DNA of 64,000 bases, from assembly GCA_914767715.1 (NCBI GenBank), contig OU612075.1:20894001-20958000 (forward strand). Reading direction: 5' to 3'. The translations under genes were made by a program, and so were the position numbers. Each line of letters starts with the position of its first letter. Within the stretch, counting starts at the first letter, position 1. Shown in pieces: positions 12,742-24,900 of the stretch. This DNA comes from Membranipora membranacea. Lineage: Eukaryota; Bryozoa; Gymnolaemata; Cheilostomatida; Membraniporidae. A model generated the notes under the pieces. It ran no database searches. It was not told where the DNA came from and saw only the letters and a list, made by a program, of their open reading frames with translations.

Positions 12742-15285
12742 ATGTACGTCATATCGTTTCTCTTTTTTATCAAGATATATCCACTATGTATATTTGTCAT
12801 CGGTTCTGTGGAATCTACAATATGTTGTAAGTAGAACAGTAACTATTTCAAATTGTAATTTTATGGTCTTTTAAACTAATATAAAACTTCATGGAATTTA
12901 CAAAAGATGAAAATCCTCATGTAATTGATGGCCAAAAACCAAATTGTATCACAATGTGCACCGTTTCACTAGTTTTGAAAACCGAAAAAGATCCTTTCGT
13001 TTTCCGTGTTAGCTTCCTGTAAATCCCACTCATACAGCAGTAGACATGTTAGCTTTTATCATCCTGTTCCAGTAGATATCTGTTTTTTATCGCTTTTAAC
13101 AGGAATTGTTTGAATTCTCGGTAGTGTTCGTTTCAGCAGCATCTGGCGTTTCCCCTTCCACAGTTCATGGCTATGCAATTTACCAGAATTGCCGGCTATA
13201 ACACATTTATTTTTTTAATTTACTAGATGACACAAAATTTAAGCCTGACAAATACACTGGTCTGAAGAACCCAGATAAGGAAATCCGTCACGTCAGGAGA
13301 GAGAGTTACTGCAAAACACATTGTGCAGCTAACTCCTCATGCGCAGCATACAGCTATGACGAGGATACTTCTACCTGTTATCTCTCATCTGAGGCTTACG
13401 TACTCCATAATGATAATCTTGAACCAAAAGCCTCAGTGAAGATGTCATTTTCAAGTCAACTCAGTGTTGAATACCAAACATCACAACCGACAACCACAAC
13501 AACTGAAGCACCAACAACAACAACCACAACAACTGAAGCGCCAACAACAACTACAACAACTTCAACTACTGCACCAACTGAAGATCCAAGCAATGTAGGG
13601 TGAGAAAACAGACTTAAAACTACTTCTATTTTCATTATCCTATTGGTGTCACAAAAACCCTCCTGAAATTCTGCCTGCCTCTTACTTTTGAAATTATCCG
13701 CCTGAACAGGAGAGCTGCTGAAAATGATTTTAGCGCTTGATCCATTAAAATAACAGTGTATGAGAATAGTACATAATTTGTCTCTCGTCATCAAGTCATT
13801 TTATTTAATTCAATTGATCCATCACTGTTCACTGCTGTATGGATTGGTGGGAGAGAAAGTGGATTCCCAAATGAATTAAAAATGCAAAATTGGAATATTT
13901 GTGAGAAAAAATTCATTTGTTCATTTCACAAGACGCTTTACCAAAGTTATGGTACCCCTACATTAGTTGCAATAATAATATTAGTAATAATAGTACAAAA
14001 TTATTGGCATAATTTTTTAATTGTTAAGTTTGTGAGGCACTGATGCTTTTTATGTATGCTATTTATATATTTATGACTATGACTATGATGAGCAATTACA
14101 CAGAGTGCATAACAAGTTATTGCGACTTCTCGGTACTCCTGGTAATAAATATTTAAAGTTTCTGGCATCAGAGCAGGCGTTGGAACAAATAATAACCTCC
14201 TCAACAATGTAGCCTACAATACAAAGCTGGAGACCATGTATTGTATATATCTTTTTATGAGGCAGTTGTTTTCTAGGGCAGATGGCAGACATTTTACCCA
14301 CATACAGTAACATTGATATGCCCACACACACAATTCAATGCACAAATATCAAGCCCTGACCATATTTATTATTATGAAAAATAAATAATCTATGAAATAA
14401 AGCGCATCACAGCAGTTTACCAATTACAAATAAGTTTGGTGTATCAAGCTAGCCTATGGTTATTAAATAAGTTGTATTTGAAAGCCACAAGGTCATGTTT
14501 GATCCAATCTTCACGCATTTCGATTCCCTCCCATTCTACTGCAGGGCAGTCGGCAAAGTTTCTGGCAGCGCCAGGGAGCAACACAAGATACAGTGGATCA
14601 AACTGTATCTAACAATCCCAGAGAGTTTGGAACTTGAGTAAAGCAAACATCTTTACACTGCTTGTTTTATATTTTTAGATCCGGAACACCTCGCTATCGA
14701 TTCTTATCAGCTGAGTCGTCATGGAGTGAGGCCAGGGAGAGTTGTCAACAGCTAGAAGCAGATGCTGACTTAGTCATTATTACTACAAGAGAGAAACGCG
14801 AAGCCTTACATGCACTGATTGTGTCCGATGGTAATATATATACACTTGTAATTATGATATTATTATTTTATTATGATAAGCTACCATGATATCACCGTAC
14901 CACAATACACTGAATGTATCAGTTTTACGACCCAATTTCTGCAACAACTTACTTGTCCGACTACACTGTGAAAAATGTTGCGCAAATTATTATTATTTTG
15001 TAATGTATATTTGTGTGATCTTTCTCAGGTACCTTGAAGTGGAAAACTCCATGGATAGGAGCCAGGAAACAGCAGAATCGACCGAAGTTTGACTGGGTGG
15101 ATGGAACTCGGCTGAATGATAATGATGATATCTGGGATGCACGGAAGCCTAATGGAATAGGGTCACGATCAGACTTGTGTGTTAACATGCTCTCAACACC
15201 AGAAGAAAGTGATGATTACCTGGCCGATGATACACCATGTCAGTACCAATACCCAGCCATATGTGAGCTACCACCTTCGTCTTAG
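12742..15285 (+). CDS. Secreted PAN-like / Thr-rich / C-type lectin domain protein, paralogue 1
   Basis: Four exons, 12742-12826, 13227-13599, 14679-14830 and 15029-15285, give 288 residues. The ATG at 12742 opens a hydrophobic signal peptide (about residues 1-25). Residues about 28-110 have a PAN/apple-like cysteine pattern (C28, C57, C61, C67, C79; SCAAYSY then TCYLSS). A Thr-rich, probably O-glycosylated stalk of TTTTTEAP-type repeats follows (about 115-153). The C-type lectin domain occupies about 154-288, with WSEARESC, ADLVIIT, PWIGAR, FDWVDGT, a WDARKPNG loop and a terminal CQYQYPAICEL. The classic EPN or QPD sugar-specificity triplet is not intact (KPN), and the first cysteine pair of long-form domains is missing, so carbohydrate binding is uncertain. 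It is probably extracellular, for recognition or adhesion. The next gene is a tandem paralogue with nearly the same structure. Confidence 0.85.
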
Positions 15286-16697
15286 ATGAACAACTTGTGT
15301 TTAGACTAGGTGGTGTACAAAATCGCTAAGAGACTTATTATTTACAAGTTTATTGTATTCAACTAAGATTTTTTAATTACAGCATATTTTGGGTCAATTG
15401 TTAGAGGTTTTGGTCACCATCTTCATCTTGTATGACAGATGGTACTCCAGGGTTTGCTGTGCTAAGAACCCATTCGGATGCATATTTGGCAACCCCTGTA
15501 TGTCCCTGTGGCATCCGGCGGTTGCCAAATAGGCATCTGGTTGGCACTTGAACAACCGCCTGATGCCAAATAGGTATCCTGACACTAATTTGACAGAGTT
15601 GGATGGGTCTGTCACAGAGTAGGATGGGTTGTAGACACTCATCATCAGGTCCACAATCCCATCCGGATGTTCAAGTACCACTTGAATGCATATTTGGCAA
15701 CCAACCACCGGTTGCCACATAGACATCTGGCAGTTGCCAAATAGGCATCTGGATGGGTTCGTGACAGTCACACTTTGAGATTGATGCAAGGTGAAAGGGA
15801 CGGCCAGTGCGCACTGCGGGATGGGTATTTGTCATAAGTGGATGGCCCTTTTAAAGCGATGTGTGGCTGATGGCCAGTTACCGGACATATTATTAGCTCA
15901 ACAGGGTTTGGGCCAGTTATACTAATCTATTTACTGTGTTGTTGTTTTTTACCTTTTATTGCTTTAGTACTTCACTAGTTTTCTCTTGCTGGGCAATACT
16001 GTACCATCTCTGCTCCTGCAGAGACAGAGAGTTCAACCAATATATTCTTTTTCTTGACTGATTTTTTACTTTTCATTGGTGCATTGAGAGTTGTGTTGAC
16101 ACCTAGTATTGAACAAAACAAAGCCCATGGGTCATTGATGTAATCAGAGAAGGATGTATTATGATATATTGACAAGTCTGGTATAAGAGAGATATTGACC
16201 TGTACTGTGGTGGACCTGTGGGCATTTTAGTAACCCCGCACTAAAGAGAATCTCATGTTATTGCTCTCAACATTATTATACCAGAAATAGTTTCTTTTAT
16301 AGAATGTCAGATGAATAAATCTTTATACCACATAAATATTAAATACATGATGGGATGTTTAATCCCCATAGACAACTTATTTCCTGCATAACATGGACTC
16401 CGGTCACTACACCACATTAATCGTTATATCAAATGGCATTGGAAAGAATAATTTAATAAATTGAAAACCAAAATATGAATAAATATAATTTAAAATTAAA
16501 TATCACTGCTTTCATCAGTTGAATAGCCCCTAGTAGCTTCTCTTCTCCAGACCATCATTATAATATTTCATATCTCATATCTCAAATAGCTTCGGTTTCT
16601 TTGTATAAATGTTGAACAAAATAAAATACTCGACCAGACACTAATCTGAGTCTAGCACTTAACTCTGAGGAAGAGAGAAAGAGAGCAGATAATAAAC
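15286..16697. other. Spacer between the two lectin genes
   Basis: No gene. It contains the 3' UTR of the first lectin, a dispersed repeat at about 15410-15890 (listed separately), AATAAA at 16314-16319, and presumably the promoter of the second lectin. Confidence 0.5.
15410..15890 (-). repeat. Dispersed repeat family A, copy 1
   Basis: On the minus strand this stretch aligns over about 400 bases with 45655-46110. Shared landmarks in order are TGTCCGGTAA-TGGCCA, GCCACACATC, AAGTGTGACTGTCA, GAACCCAT, GATGATGAGTGTCTACAACC and GTTCTTAGC-CAGCA. Inside, a degenerate GGATGCC-TATTTGGCAACCGCC motif recurs several times on both strands. The open frame across it follows from the conserved repeat and is not counted as a gene. 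The type of element is unknown. Confidence 0.75.
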
Positions 16698-19202
16698 ATG
16701 AGTCTCACGCTCTCTAAGCTTTTCCGCTTATTACTGATGGTATCGAGTGTTCACAGTCTAAACAAGACGCGCATATGTTGTAAGTGTAAGTGTAGTCTTA
16801 TAAGGTTAAACCTGATCTTTCATCAACATTACACATTTCTTTGCTTACACATATTTTGCTGCTACCACAGCCTGCAGCCACTGTTATTTCGCTTGTGACA
16901 CTAAGTATAAAGCTTAATTTTTTGCTTTGTCCCTATATATTTTTAAAGTGCAACCAAGGTTTCAAACAACTTCTCACTGATGGCCATTGATTAATAGCAG
17001 ACTGCACCTTCTGCATGGGGAAAAAGACAAAATATAATTCGGATGATTATTCAGCCAGAATTCTTGTGAAACATTTCTTCCATCAGGCACTCAAACTCAG
17101 CTAAAAGAGAATACCACATAGCAGTTTCCTGTTCCTGTTATTATTTAGCCTGTGCTCTATAATTATTACAGCAAAGTCTTGGAACCTCCCCTAAACTGAA
17201 GTGTTACCCAGCTTAGAGTCAGCAACTACTTTGAGTTTTGCATCGCGTAATGCACAAAGCTGATGCTGCCCAGCACATTATTTGCTACCCATTAATGCAT
17301 TGCTGCGAAACCTTGGTTGCCCTTTAAGAAATGTTTTAATTTTATTTTGAGATGATACAGCATTTACAGAATTAAGTAACTCAACACTAAAAACACCAGA
17401 TAAGCAGATCCGTTATGTCATAAGAGACGGTCATTGCAGAACACATTGTGCAGGCAACGCCACATGCGCAGCATACAGCTACAACTCTCATACTTCAACC
17501 TGCTACCTGTCTTCTCAGCCGTATGTTGACAGAAATATGTTGGCTAGCGCGGCCTTGTTCGTGAAGATTTCATTTATGAAGCACTACAAGGAAAGTGTAA
17601 CACCAGCACCTTGTACTCAATCATCAACAGTCAACAGACCAACAACAACTGGTTCTTTACCGACTGTCTCACTGGCTTCAACAACTAATTCTGGCATAAC
17701 CTCAACAGCTTTATACACTGATGCATTAACAACATACAAAGATGCAACAACAATGTACGAAGACGCAACAACAATGTACAAAGATACAACAACAATGTAC
17801 AAAGATGCAACAACAATGTACAAAGATACAACAATAAAATACGAGGATACAACCACAGCCTACAAAGATGCTAAAACATCAAAGACTACTTCTGTGGTGC
17901 CAACAGCAACAGCCTTCACTACAACCACCACAGCTCCAATATCAGAAGGTGAATAAATTCAACAGTTGATTTCATGAAGTGAGGTATAAGCAAGTGAACT
18001 TGCTTCCAAAGGCAATACTGATCAGCAATGGCAAATAAATTCATAAGAGTTGTCCCCTCATTATAAAAGAGTACATAACCCTAGAGACTAGGCTAGGATA
18101 TTGGGAGGCAACAGGGAGTTTGTCCAAAATCTTTGTAGGCAATAAAACAGTTTCTTGTGTTTTGTATGAATCTTAAACCTAATTTTCCACAGCTGTCCCA
18201 TCATCTAAGTATATAGCTCAATGCTTCATAGTAGGGGCTTATTGTAACTACTAGTATAGTTTCTCCTCACAGGCTATTTTCTGGTACAAATCTAATATTC
18301 AGTCTCCAATGGAGGATAACACAACAATTGTCTGAGTACAGGTACCCATAGTACTCAAAGGCCCCGGAAAATAATCTAGCCTCACGTAATCAAGAGACGA
18401 ATACAAACTTTCCAAATGATTATATCTAGGAGACAAGTCTCTAAACAGATAATCAGATGAGGGTTATCTTGCAAGTCCTATAAGCTGCTTCATGATGCAT
18501 GTGTATAAATACTCTTTGGTTGCTCTTTTTTTTAAAGTTTGCACTGGAATGCAAGATGAATTGGGGAATTGCTACTTTCTGATAACAGCACAGGGATCTT
18601 GGGCATCTGTGAGGGAACATTGCTCTCGCCAGCATCCCGGCGCTGATTTAGTAGATGTATATGACATTGCTAAACGCGAGGCATTAGCAAGACTGATGAC
18701 AAGCGAAGGTAAGGCAATGTCTGAAATAATAATAAATAATTCGATCCAATTGTTTGCTATGTACAAGATTTGATATAAATTCTGTTCATTGATGGAAAAT
18801 AGAGCATGGGTACTAATCATCAGGTCTGAATTAAATCATAAAATGCCTTACAGAATGAACACTTCTCACTCTCACCAAGTTTTTGTATTCATGCTGTCAA
18901 TTGAGATCTGTAATGATTCACATCGCCATATATATGATATGATATTCTTTTCAGGATTGGAGCGGGTCCAATACTGGATAGGAGCAAGCCATACAGCAAT
19001 CGGTACTTACTTCTTCCAATGGACAGATGGTTCCACATACATACCAGCTGAACTGTGGGCAGCAGGACAGCCTTCTGGTGTTAGTCTCTACCCGACATGG
19101 GAACTCTGTATTAAAATTAGGGTCGTAGACGGGAGCCTTTTCTTATACGACGATTATTGTGCCAAAACTCTCAGCAGTATCTGCCAAATACCATCTGCTT
19201 GA
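16698..19202 (+). CDS. Secreted PAN-like / Thr-rich / C-type lectin domain protein, paralogue 2
   Basis: Four exons, 16698-16779, 17361-17948, 18538-18708 and 18955-19202, give 362 residues. A signal peptide (about 1-20) is followed by a PAN-like domain with C27, C53, C57, C63 and C75, whose core THCAGNATCAAYSY closely matches paralogue 1. The stalk is longer, with heptads of the type KDATTMY encoded by 21-bp tandem repeats at 17714-17872. The lectin domain (about 224-362) is a long form with CTGMQDELGNCYF, WASVREHC, YWIGAS, FFQWTDGS, GQPSG in place of EPN or QPD, and C-IKI...YDDYC...SICQIP. The first intron sits at the same place and phase as in paralogue 1 (after Cys-T), which supports tandem duplication. 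In choosing the exon 2 acceptor, AG at 17360 keeps the frame open, while the AG at 17369 would create a stop. AATAAA lies at 19524-19529. It is probably secreted; the ligand is unknown. Confidence 0.85.
17714..17872 (+). repeat. 21-bp tandem repeat encoding the Thr/Tyr stalk of lectin 2
   Basis: About 7.5 copies of a 21-bp unit (consensus TACAAAGATGCAACAACAATG) coding Y-K-D-A/T-T-T-M. Units differ by single bases. It lies inside exon 2, keeps the frame, and is absent from paralogue 1. Confidence 0.9.
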
Positions 19203-19949
19203 GTGGAAAATCATATCCATCATATTTGTAACTCTAGAAATTGTTGTCCAAGTGTGTGTGTTACTTACACTGTCACTGAAATCTGGTCACACACAATATT
19301 TACTGTGTAATTTTGTAGTGAGACTTTATTTTGTGTAAACAACTAACCCTCATTGTGAGGGCAGTAATTTTGTCATATTGTGTGGCACAGTGTCTCCAGT
19401 CAGTGAACAGTTAGGTGGGGCTGTCACAACTCTAGTTTTGAAATATCTGACTAGCCCCTTGTTGTATTTTTAGTAAACATTTTTTATATATATCCTGGTA
19501 AATTATTATGACATAAACAGATAAATAAATGTCTTCAAAAATCATGAGTTATCACTATAATTTTAATAATGTCACAATGTTATAAAAACCCATCATTTAC
19601 ATTTATTTTCAAGTTCGAAGACAACTAATAAATTGGCACAGGTTATAATGACATTTATCTTTGTTTGGCATCAGTATATGCAGCTACACATATTCATTTT
19701 ATTTCTCACCGTCTTGTTTGCACTGGATACTGAGGAGCAAAAACATTGCGAATGGTATTTGTCAATTTGACCAATGACAATGTTGGCAAGAAACTATCAG
19801 TGCTGCCATGTCATTATTTATTGCCTCTTAAGACTTTTGTCCTGATCCAGCAAAATCTGAGTATATTAACATTGAATGAAATGACTGTCCGATCAACTCT
19901 GTACACAGTAAACTTCCTCTCTCTGAATGTTATCAGATAACTGCTCCAC
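19203..19949. other. Convergent intergenic spacer
   Basis: This lies between the ends of lectin 2 (+) and thiamine triphosphatase (-). Apart from the two 3' UTRs and their AATAAA signals (19524-19529 plus; 19817-19822 minus) I see nothing. Confidence 0.5.
19817..19822 (-). terminator. Candidate thiamine triphosphatase polyadenylation signal
   Basis: Minus-strand AATAAA (TTTATT on plus) about 130 bases after the stop codon at 19950. Confidence 0.5.
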
Positions 19950-21946
19950 TCATTTTCCGTGCAAACCCTGTTTAATCTTGTGAAAGAGTTGAGGATTATT
20001 CTGAGACAGATAAGTCATCAGTTTGCCTCCAAACTTACTTACAGTCTGAACACCGAGAAGCTTTATTGTAGTGTTCACAGTGTCTACAGCACTGCTAAGG
20101 TCAGAGGTCGCCTGTGATGTCATCACCTCTATCTCCCCTACATCTGAAATTAGCATAATAAAGTTGTGATGTATTGTTTCAAATTTTAACTCATTTCCGA
20201 AAATCACCAGATCATGCGAATATCTATCGCCACAACTCATTAGTATATTTTTTAATCTCGTAAAGTTAAGACGAACTATGAATACTTACTGTAACCAAAA
20301 TTAGTGGTGTCAAGGTCAACTATGACTGTGTCTCCAAGTTTAAATTCCTTTCGCCTCGTTGTTATTACCGCATAACCTTCTAATCCCTTTATAACTGGGA
20401 ACGGAAAAATCACTAATTACAGCAGGATGAAAAACAAAGCATGAACAAGACAACATTGAAATCTCTCATGTCACAGAGCCTTGATAAATGGTACACATGA
20501 ATTTAGAGAAGCAGACTGAACACACTGCTCACCATTTGAGGCTGAGATGTTGGATTTGTCTGCTCCTGATACTCTACCTATGATATCAGATACATAGTCT
20601 CTGATAACCACTTCATCTTCACTCTCTTTGTATTGTTGGACGGAACTCTGCACTCTGTCACTAGGTGGGTATTTTAGCTGCAGCTCCTCATCACGTTTTC
20701 TCAACCAAACATCTGAAAGTCATCGACGCATGATAGGTAAAAAATAATGAAGTGCAGTGAACAATAAACATTCTTGATTTGCAATGACATGGTATGTAAG
20801 AAAATTTCAAAACACAACAGAAAGGATACCCTATTGGTATCAAGCTGTCCTAAGAGGAACATATAAAACAGCCAAATCTTGTATGCTAGAAGTTGCAGTA
20901 TTGGTAATAGTGATATGTCGGATGACAATTTTGTGTAATATTTGTCATATCATGCCATGTCACAACATCTCGCCGATTGATGCAAGTTTGCTAGTTTTTC
21001 ACCCTGTTATTGGCATTAGTTTCAAATGTGAGCCAATCCAATTCAAAACATTGAACAAACGAGACTGGATATTTGCGGCATTTGGTTTTCAACACAACAA
21101 ACACGCCCAATATTAATCTAAACATAAATTATGAAATATTCTGATTATTCAACCTACATTGTTCCCAAAGCTGCGTAGGTCTAACTAGGATACATAGCAT
21201 TTGAGTATAAATCACAGGTTAGAGCGTGGTCCACATTGTCCCAGATGACATTTTGATGCCATCCCAGATGCTCCCAGTCTTATGTTCACATTGCAAAACT
21301 CATCCCAGATTAGCGAGTAGGTTTTTGTTTGGGATAGGTTGATTAAAAAAAGGTTGATTAAAATCAGATGACATATCACACGCCACATCCCGAAGCATGG
21401 GCGGCGAAATATAGTTGCCTTAGGGGCTAGGCTGCAATATCTGCGCCCATTTGCTCTCAGTTTGCAGGCAGGTCGGAGCACACCTGGGGGTCCAACCGAA
21501 CCCCAGCAGTCAGTAGACTTCAGTAGTGCTCGGATAATATTCACGTTGTCTAGGATCGCCCCAGATGTTGTGTTCATGTAGTACCCAGATGCATAATTAG
21601 TCTGGGTTCGTCTGGGACAGTATCAGTTATCTATTCCGTATACTGTCACAGACTGACCCAGAAAGACTAGGATTGTGTCATTTTCATGTTCACATTCATT
21701 GGGATGGCCGTCTGGGACATTTTGCACCAGCCAGTAGACATGTTAATACATGGTTTTTCACTCACACTAACTACACCCATCCTGATGAATACCTGACAGA
21801 GCGAGCACATTATCACAAGTATCCAGGTATATATCGGTGAATGTTTTATCACTGACCAGCAGAGCTCCGTGTCTCTGCAGTGTCTCCTCAAACCCATCTG
21901 GTATTCTGAACTTACACTCTACTTCCACATTTTGCTGCTGCTCCAT
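19950..21946 (-). CDS. THTPA: Thiamine triphosphatase (CYTH domain)
   Basis: Four exons on the minus strand, 21946-21793, 20712-20533, 20394-20290 and 20143-19950, join in phase 1 each time to give 210 residues (vertebrate enzyme about 230). The protein opens with the CYTH signature ExExK (E8, E10, K12 in VEVECKF). WLRKRDEELQLKYP (from W54) is the usual first basic strand. A TTRRKEF basic strand, VDLDTTNFGY (138-146) and GEIEV (149-153) supply the remaining charged tunnel and metal-binding positions. The family hydrolyses thiamine triphosphate to the diphosphate in the cytosol with Mg2+, and this activity is inferred. Intron 1 (20713-21792) carries degenerate repeats. Short adenylate-cyclase-like CYTH proteins are the alternative, but the DLDTT-FGY and GE-E motifs favour ThTPase. 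Confidence 0.9.
21230..21735. repeat. Degenerate repeat-like segment in thiamine triphosphatase intron 1
   Basis: TGTCCCAGA-G near the left end pairs with GTCTGGGACA near the right end, and variants of ATGTTCACATT followed by CCCAGA occur three times (near 21277, 21570 and 21688). This suggests an old mobile element with inverted ends. I could not align it to another copy in the window. Confidence 0.35.
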
Positions 21947-24900
21947 AGTCGACAGTTTGTCAGCAACTCCCAGTCAATAAGCTACATCAAGTGAAATATA
22001 ATATATAAAAGAAGACATTACTTTATTAATTCCGTATGGAAAGGGGATAACCAGTTGGAAAGTAACCTTACTTCAATGATTAACGAGATAACTCGGGGTG
22101 TCCCTTTATGAGGGGGCGACTAATACCCCAAATCCTGGTTAACCCCCAATAAGTTAAATATAAGATGTTTGAAGTCAATACAGTTATTTGCTGGGGAAGA
22201 GCATGGGCAGGGGATAGGTGGAAATTGGCCTCGTTACCTTAAAAAGGCGGAAAATTTAGCACCGAAGGTGTGGAATTTACAACGGACCCCCCTTTTTATC
22301 AACACATAGCCCAGTAAAGCCCTTGGTTTAATACAAGTTAAGTGGGCATCAAATTTCTACCTGCCATGGACCCTGTATCTGGGGTGTGGTCCATCCTCTT
22401 TCTTTAGCCAAAGTTGCCCCTCAATGACGGAAACAGTGCGGTGTGATTTTTGACATTATTCCTACCCCCCCGTCCTGCTGCATACTGTAGTATTCTACTA
22501 TAAACTCCTGGGCCCAAACATCAAAGAGTGGGAGTTCATGATCAAACAAATCAAACTATTGCTTCAGCAACAGCACTGGTTTCAGAAAATCACCCTATAA
22601 AACTATCTAGGCGGGCTAGACATTTCTTGGTCTCAATCTAAATTGCCGCAAAAATGGGCAAAAGTGACTGCAAATGTATCAGGGAGAATGGATTCCATTC
22701 TCCCTGGTGTAAGCTTTATATAGGACAGCCATTGTGTCGGTTGGCTTTCCAATGTGGTGAGTCATAGCACCTATGGTGTGAATCGTGCTAAATTAGTGTT
22801 TACCATTGTTTATTCTTTTGTTCACAGTTTAGTATTGACTCATGCTATAGCTTAGCTTAGATACTAGAGTCTAGTTGTGATGATCACAGGAGCAGCATGC
22901 TGATGTAATCGAGAATTTTATTATTTAACTCGACTGTGCATCAGCTCTTTGAGCCGTTTCTGTCTTTTTTAAAGGTATGTTATATTATTTTCTTGCTGCA
23001 TATCTTCGTAATATTATTTTCCGTAAACACAGCGACTCGTTTTGGATTAAATTACGGCTACTTGAAAGGATCATTAATTCATGGAATATTTTTCTTGTGC
23101 TATTAATGCAATACATCGTTAATCGTTTGAGATGCTCGACACTGCTGTCGTTATATTCGTCACGCTACTTGAGCTACATTATCTCTATGCCTGTATCTCT
23201 GCCGCTGCAAATATCTCTAAATGTTTCCGTACAACTTTCAGGCATCACTGGAGAATGGCATATTCTATAAGGCTCCATGGCTAAACTAGACTCAATGTAT
23301 ATAGTATCAATGTGTTATTGTCAGCCCAGGCGATGAACGCGCAACAAGGTTCATTTTCTTGCAGTACCTCAACTCCATACACATTAAGTTTGATGAATAC
23401 CATGAATTATCCTTCCCGCATTGTTATGTATTTGCATTGATCACGATATTTTTTACTTTAATTTTTATTGCTCCGCACCGATATTTTGTATATTATTGCA
23501 AAACGTAATGTTGTAGTTTCTACGATACGGTCTAAGGAAAATAAAGATCAGTAGAACTCAACCCCTCACGCTTGAAGGCTGATACAGCCATATTTCTTAA
23601 CTACAGTTGGATCAATTGGTTGGAGTTGGAGTTCATTGGTTGGAGCTAGCCTGTCTTCTTGACAAGCATAGGACTAAAGTCTCAAAGTCAGGAAATTCAG
23701 TAGTCCTATGTTGACAACCTTTGGCATTGTCCCAATCAAGCATGCCTCTTAGTTTCATATTTTCAGAATATTCATGGATTAGTTTGTCCAGGGAGAATGG
23801 TTTGTCTGTTGCCTAGGCCAGGGAGAATGGCCTAGGCAAGGGCCTAAATGATGGATTCTTTTGAAAGTTTCAGGGGAAAACAAAGCCTGGTCTATGACTT
23901 TGACAACAAGCACAAATTCAAAGCTTGTCATTGTCAAGGTTGGTAGTCTCACTGGGCCTGGCTAGCCTGGGCAGGCTAGGCTAGGCTAGGGCCTGGCTCT
24001 TAGTCTTATCTATCTATTCTATTCTATAGAATAGATTCTATGATCATAAATATTTTACCTGACTGATGTTCCTAATAAGGTGTTTAGAGATGTGCAGGCA
24101 ATCAAGGAGTAAGATGCAATCTCACTATATTACAAATACTGTCATAAATAAGTTTAGCTCAGCTACATCTTAGCAGCAAAATGAACTCAAGACCCAATTT
24201 TTGTGTTTCCTACAAAATTATTCTTTTCTGTTTGAGAAGAAGAATAAGCTGTTTGTGGCCTCCCAAACTACAAGAGTGTCATGTGATATAGCCTCTGGTC
24301 TTAAACTTTTTGTTCTTTGTTGAAAGATTTGATTGGCCAAATTTATTAATATTATTAAGTTCTTATGCTAAATAACAAAATACTCCAAACCAGATTTCAG
24401 TTGCTTCCAGCATAATAGTTCAGAATTTCCACTTTTTGCTCTTGAAGACAAATAAACATCTACAGTATCACACTCAGTAATTTGAACCTCTGTACACTCA
24501 ATTGTGATCATTATATTGAAATAGCACCTGGCATTATTTATGAAACTTCACTCAGAAACTCCACACAATCATAGATAAGATAGATGGTGACTAGTCAGAT
24601 TTAGATAAGATAGAGCAAGAATAGTAGACACACAAAGGACTTGACTTTTTAGTTGTTGGATTATCAACCACCACCAATATGTATGTTAAGACTAAACTCT
24701 GACTCCTATGATAACTCTTTTTATGACTCCTACAGAACCAAGGGTTACATTAGTCCTAAGCTAGAGCAGGGAGGGTGGGTGAGCTAGAGGTTGTACTCCT
24801 TGGCTGGAGCATTGAATATAGAACAGAAGAGTTGAATGATGTACCTCGAATACTATGAAGAAGTATCTGACTCTACTTTCTTGTCTCCGATTTACCCTAA

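Noticed and set aside
15394-15789. 131-codon minus-strand frame resembling the frame at 45516-45926
   Set aside because: The similarity is explained by the dispersed DNA repeat. There is no domain, no splice context, and the frame is interrupted between copies.
17370-17372. Alternative acceptor for lectin 2 exon 2 after AG at 17369
   Set aside because: It would create an immediate TAA. The acceptor at 17360 keeps the frame and the phase of paralogue 1.
22977-23270. 97-codon frame between thiamine triphosphatase and VAMP7
   Set aside because: Hydrophobic, AT-driven composition with no family resemblance and no splice or polyadenylation context.
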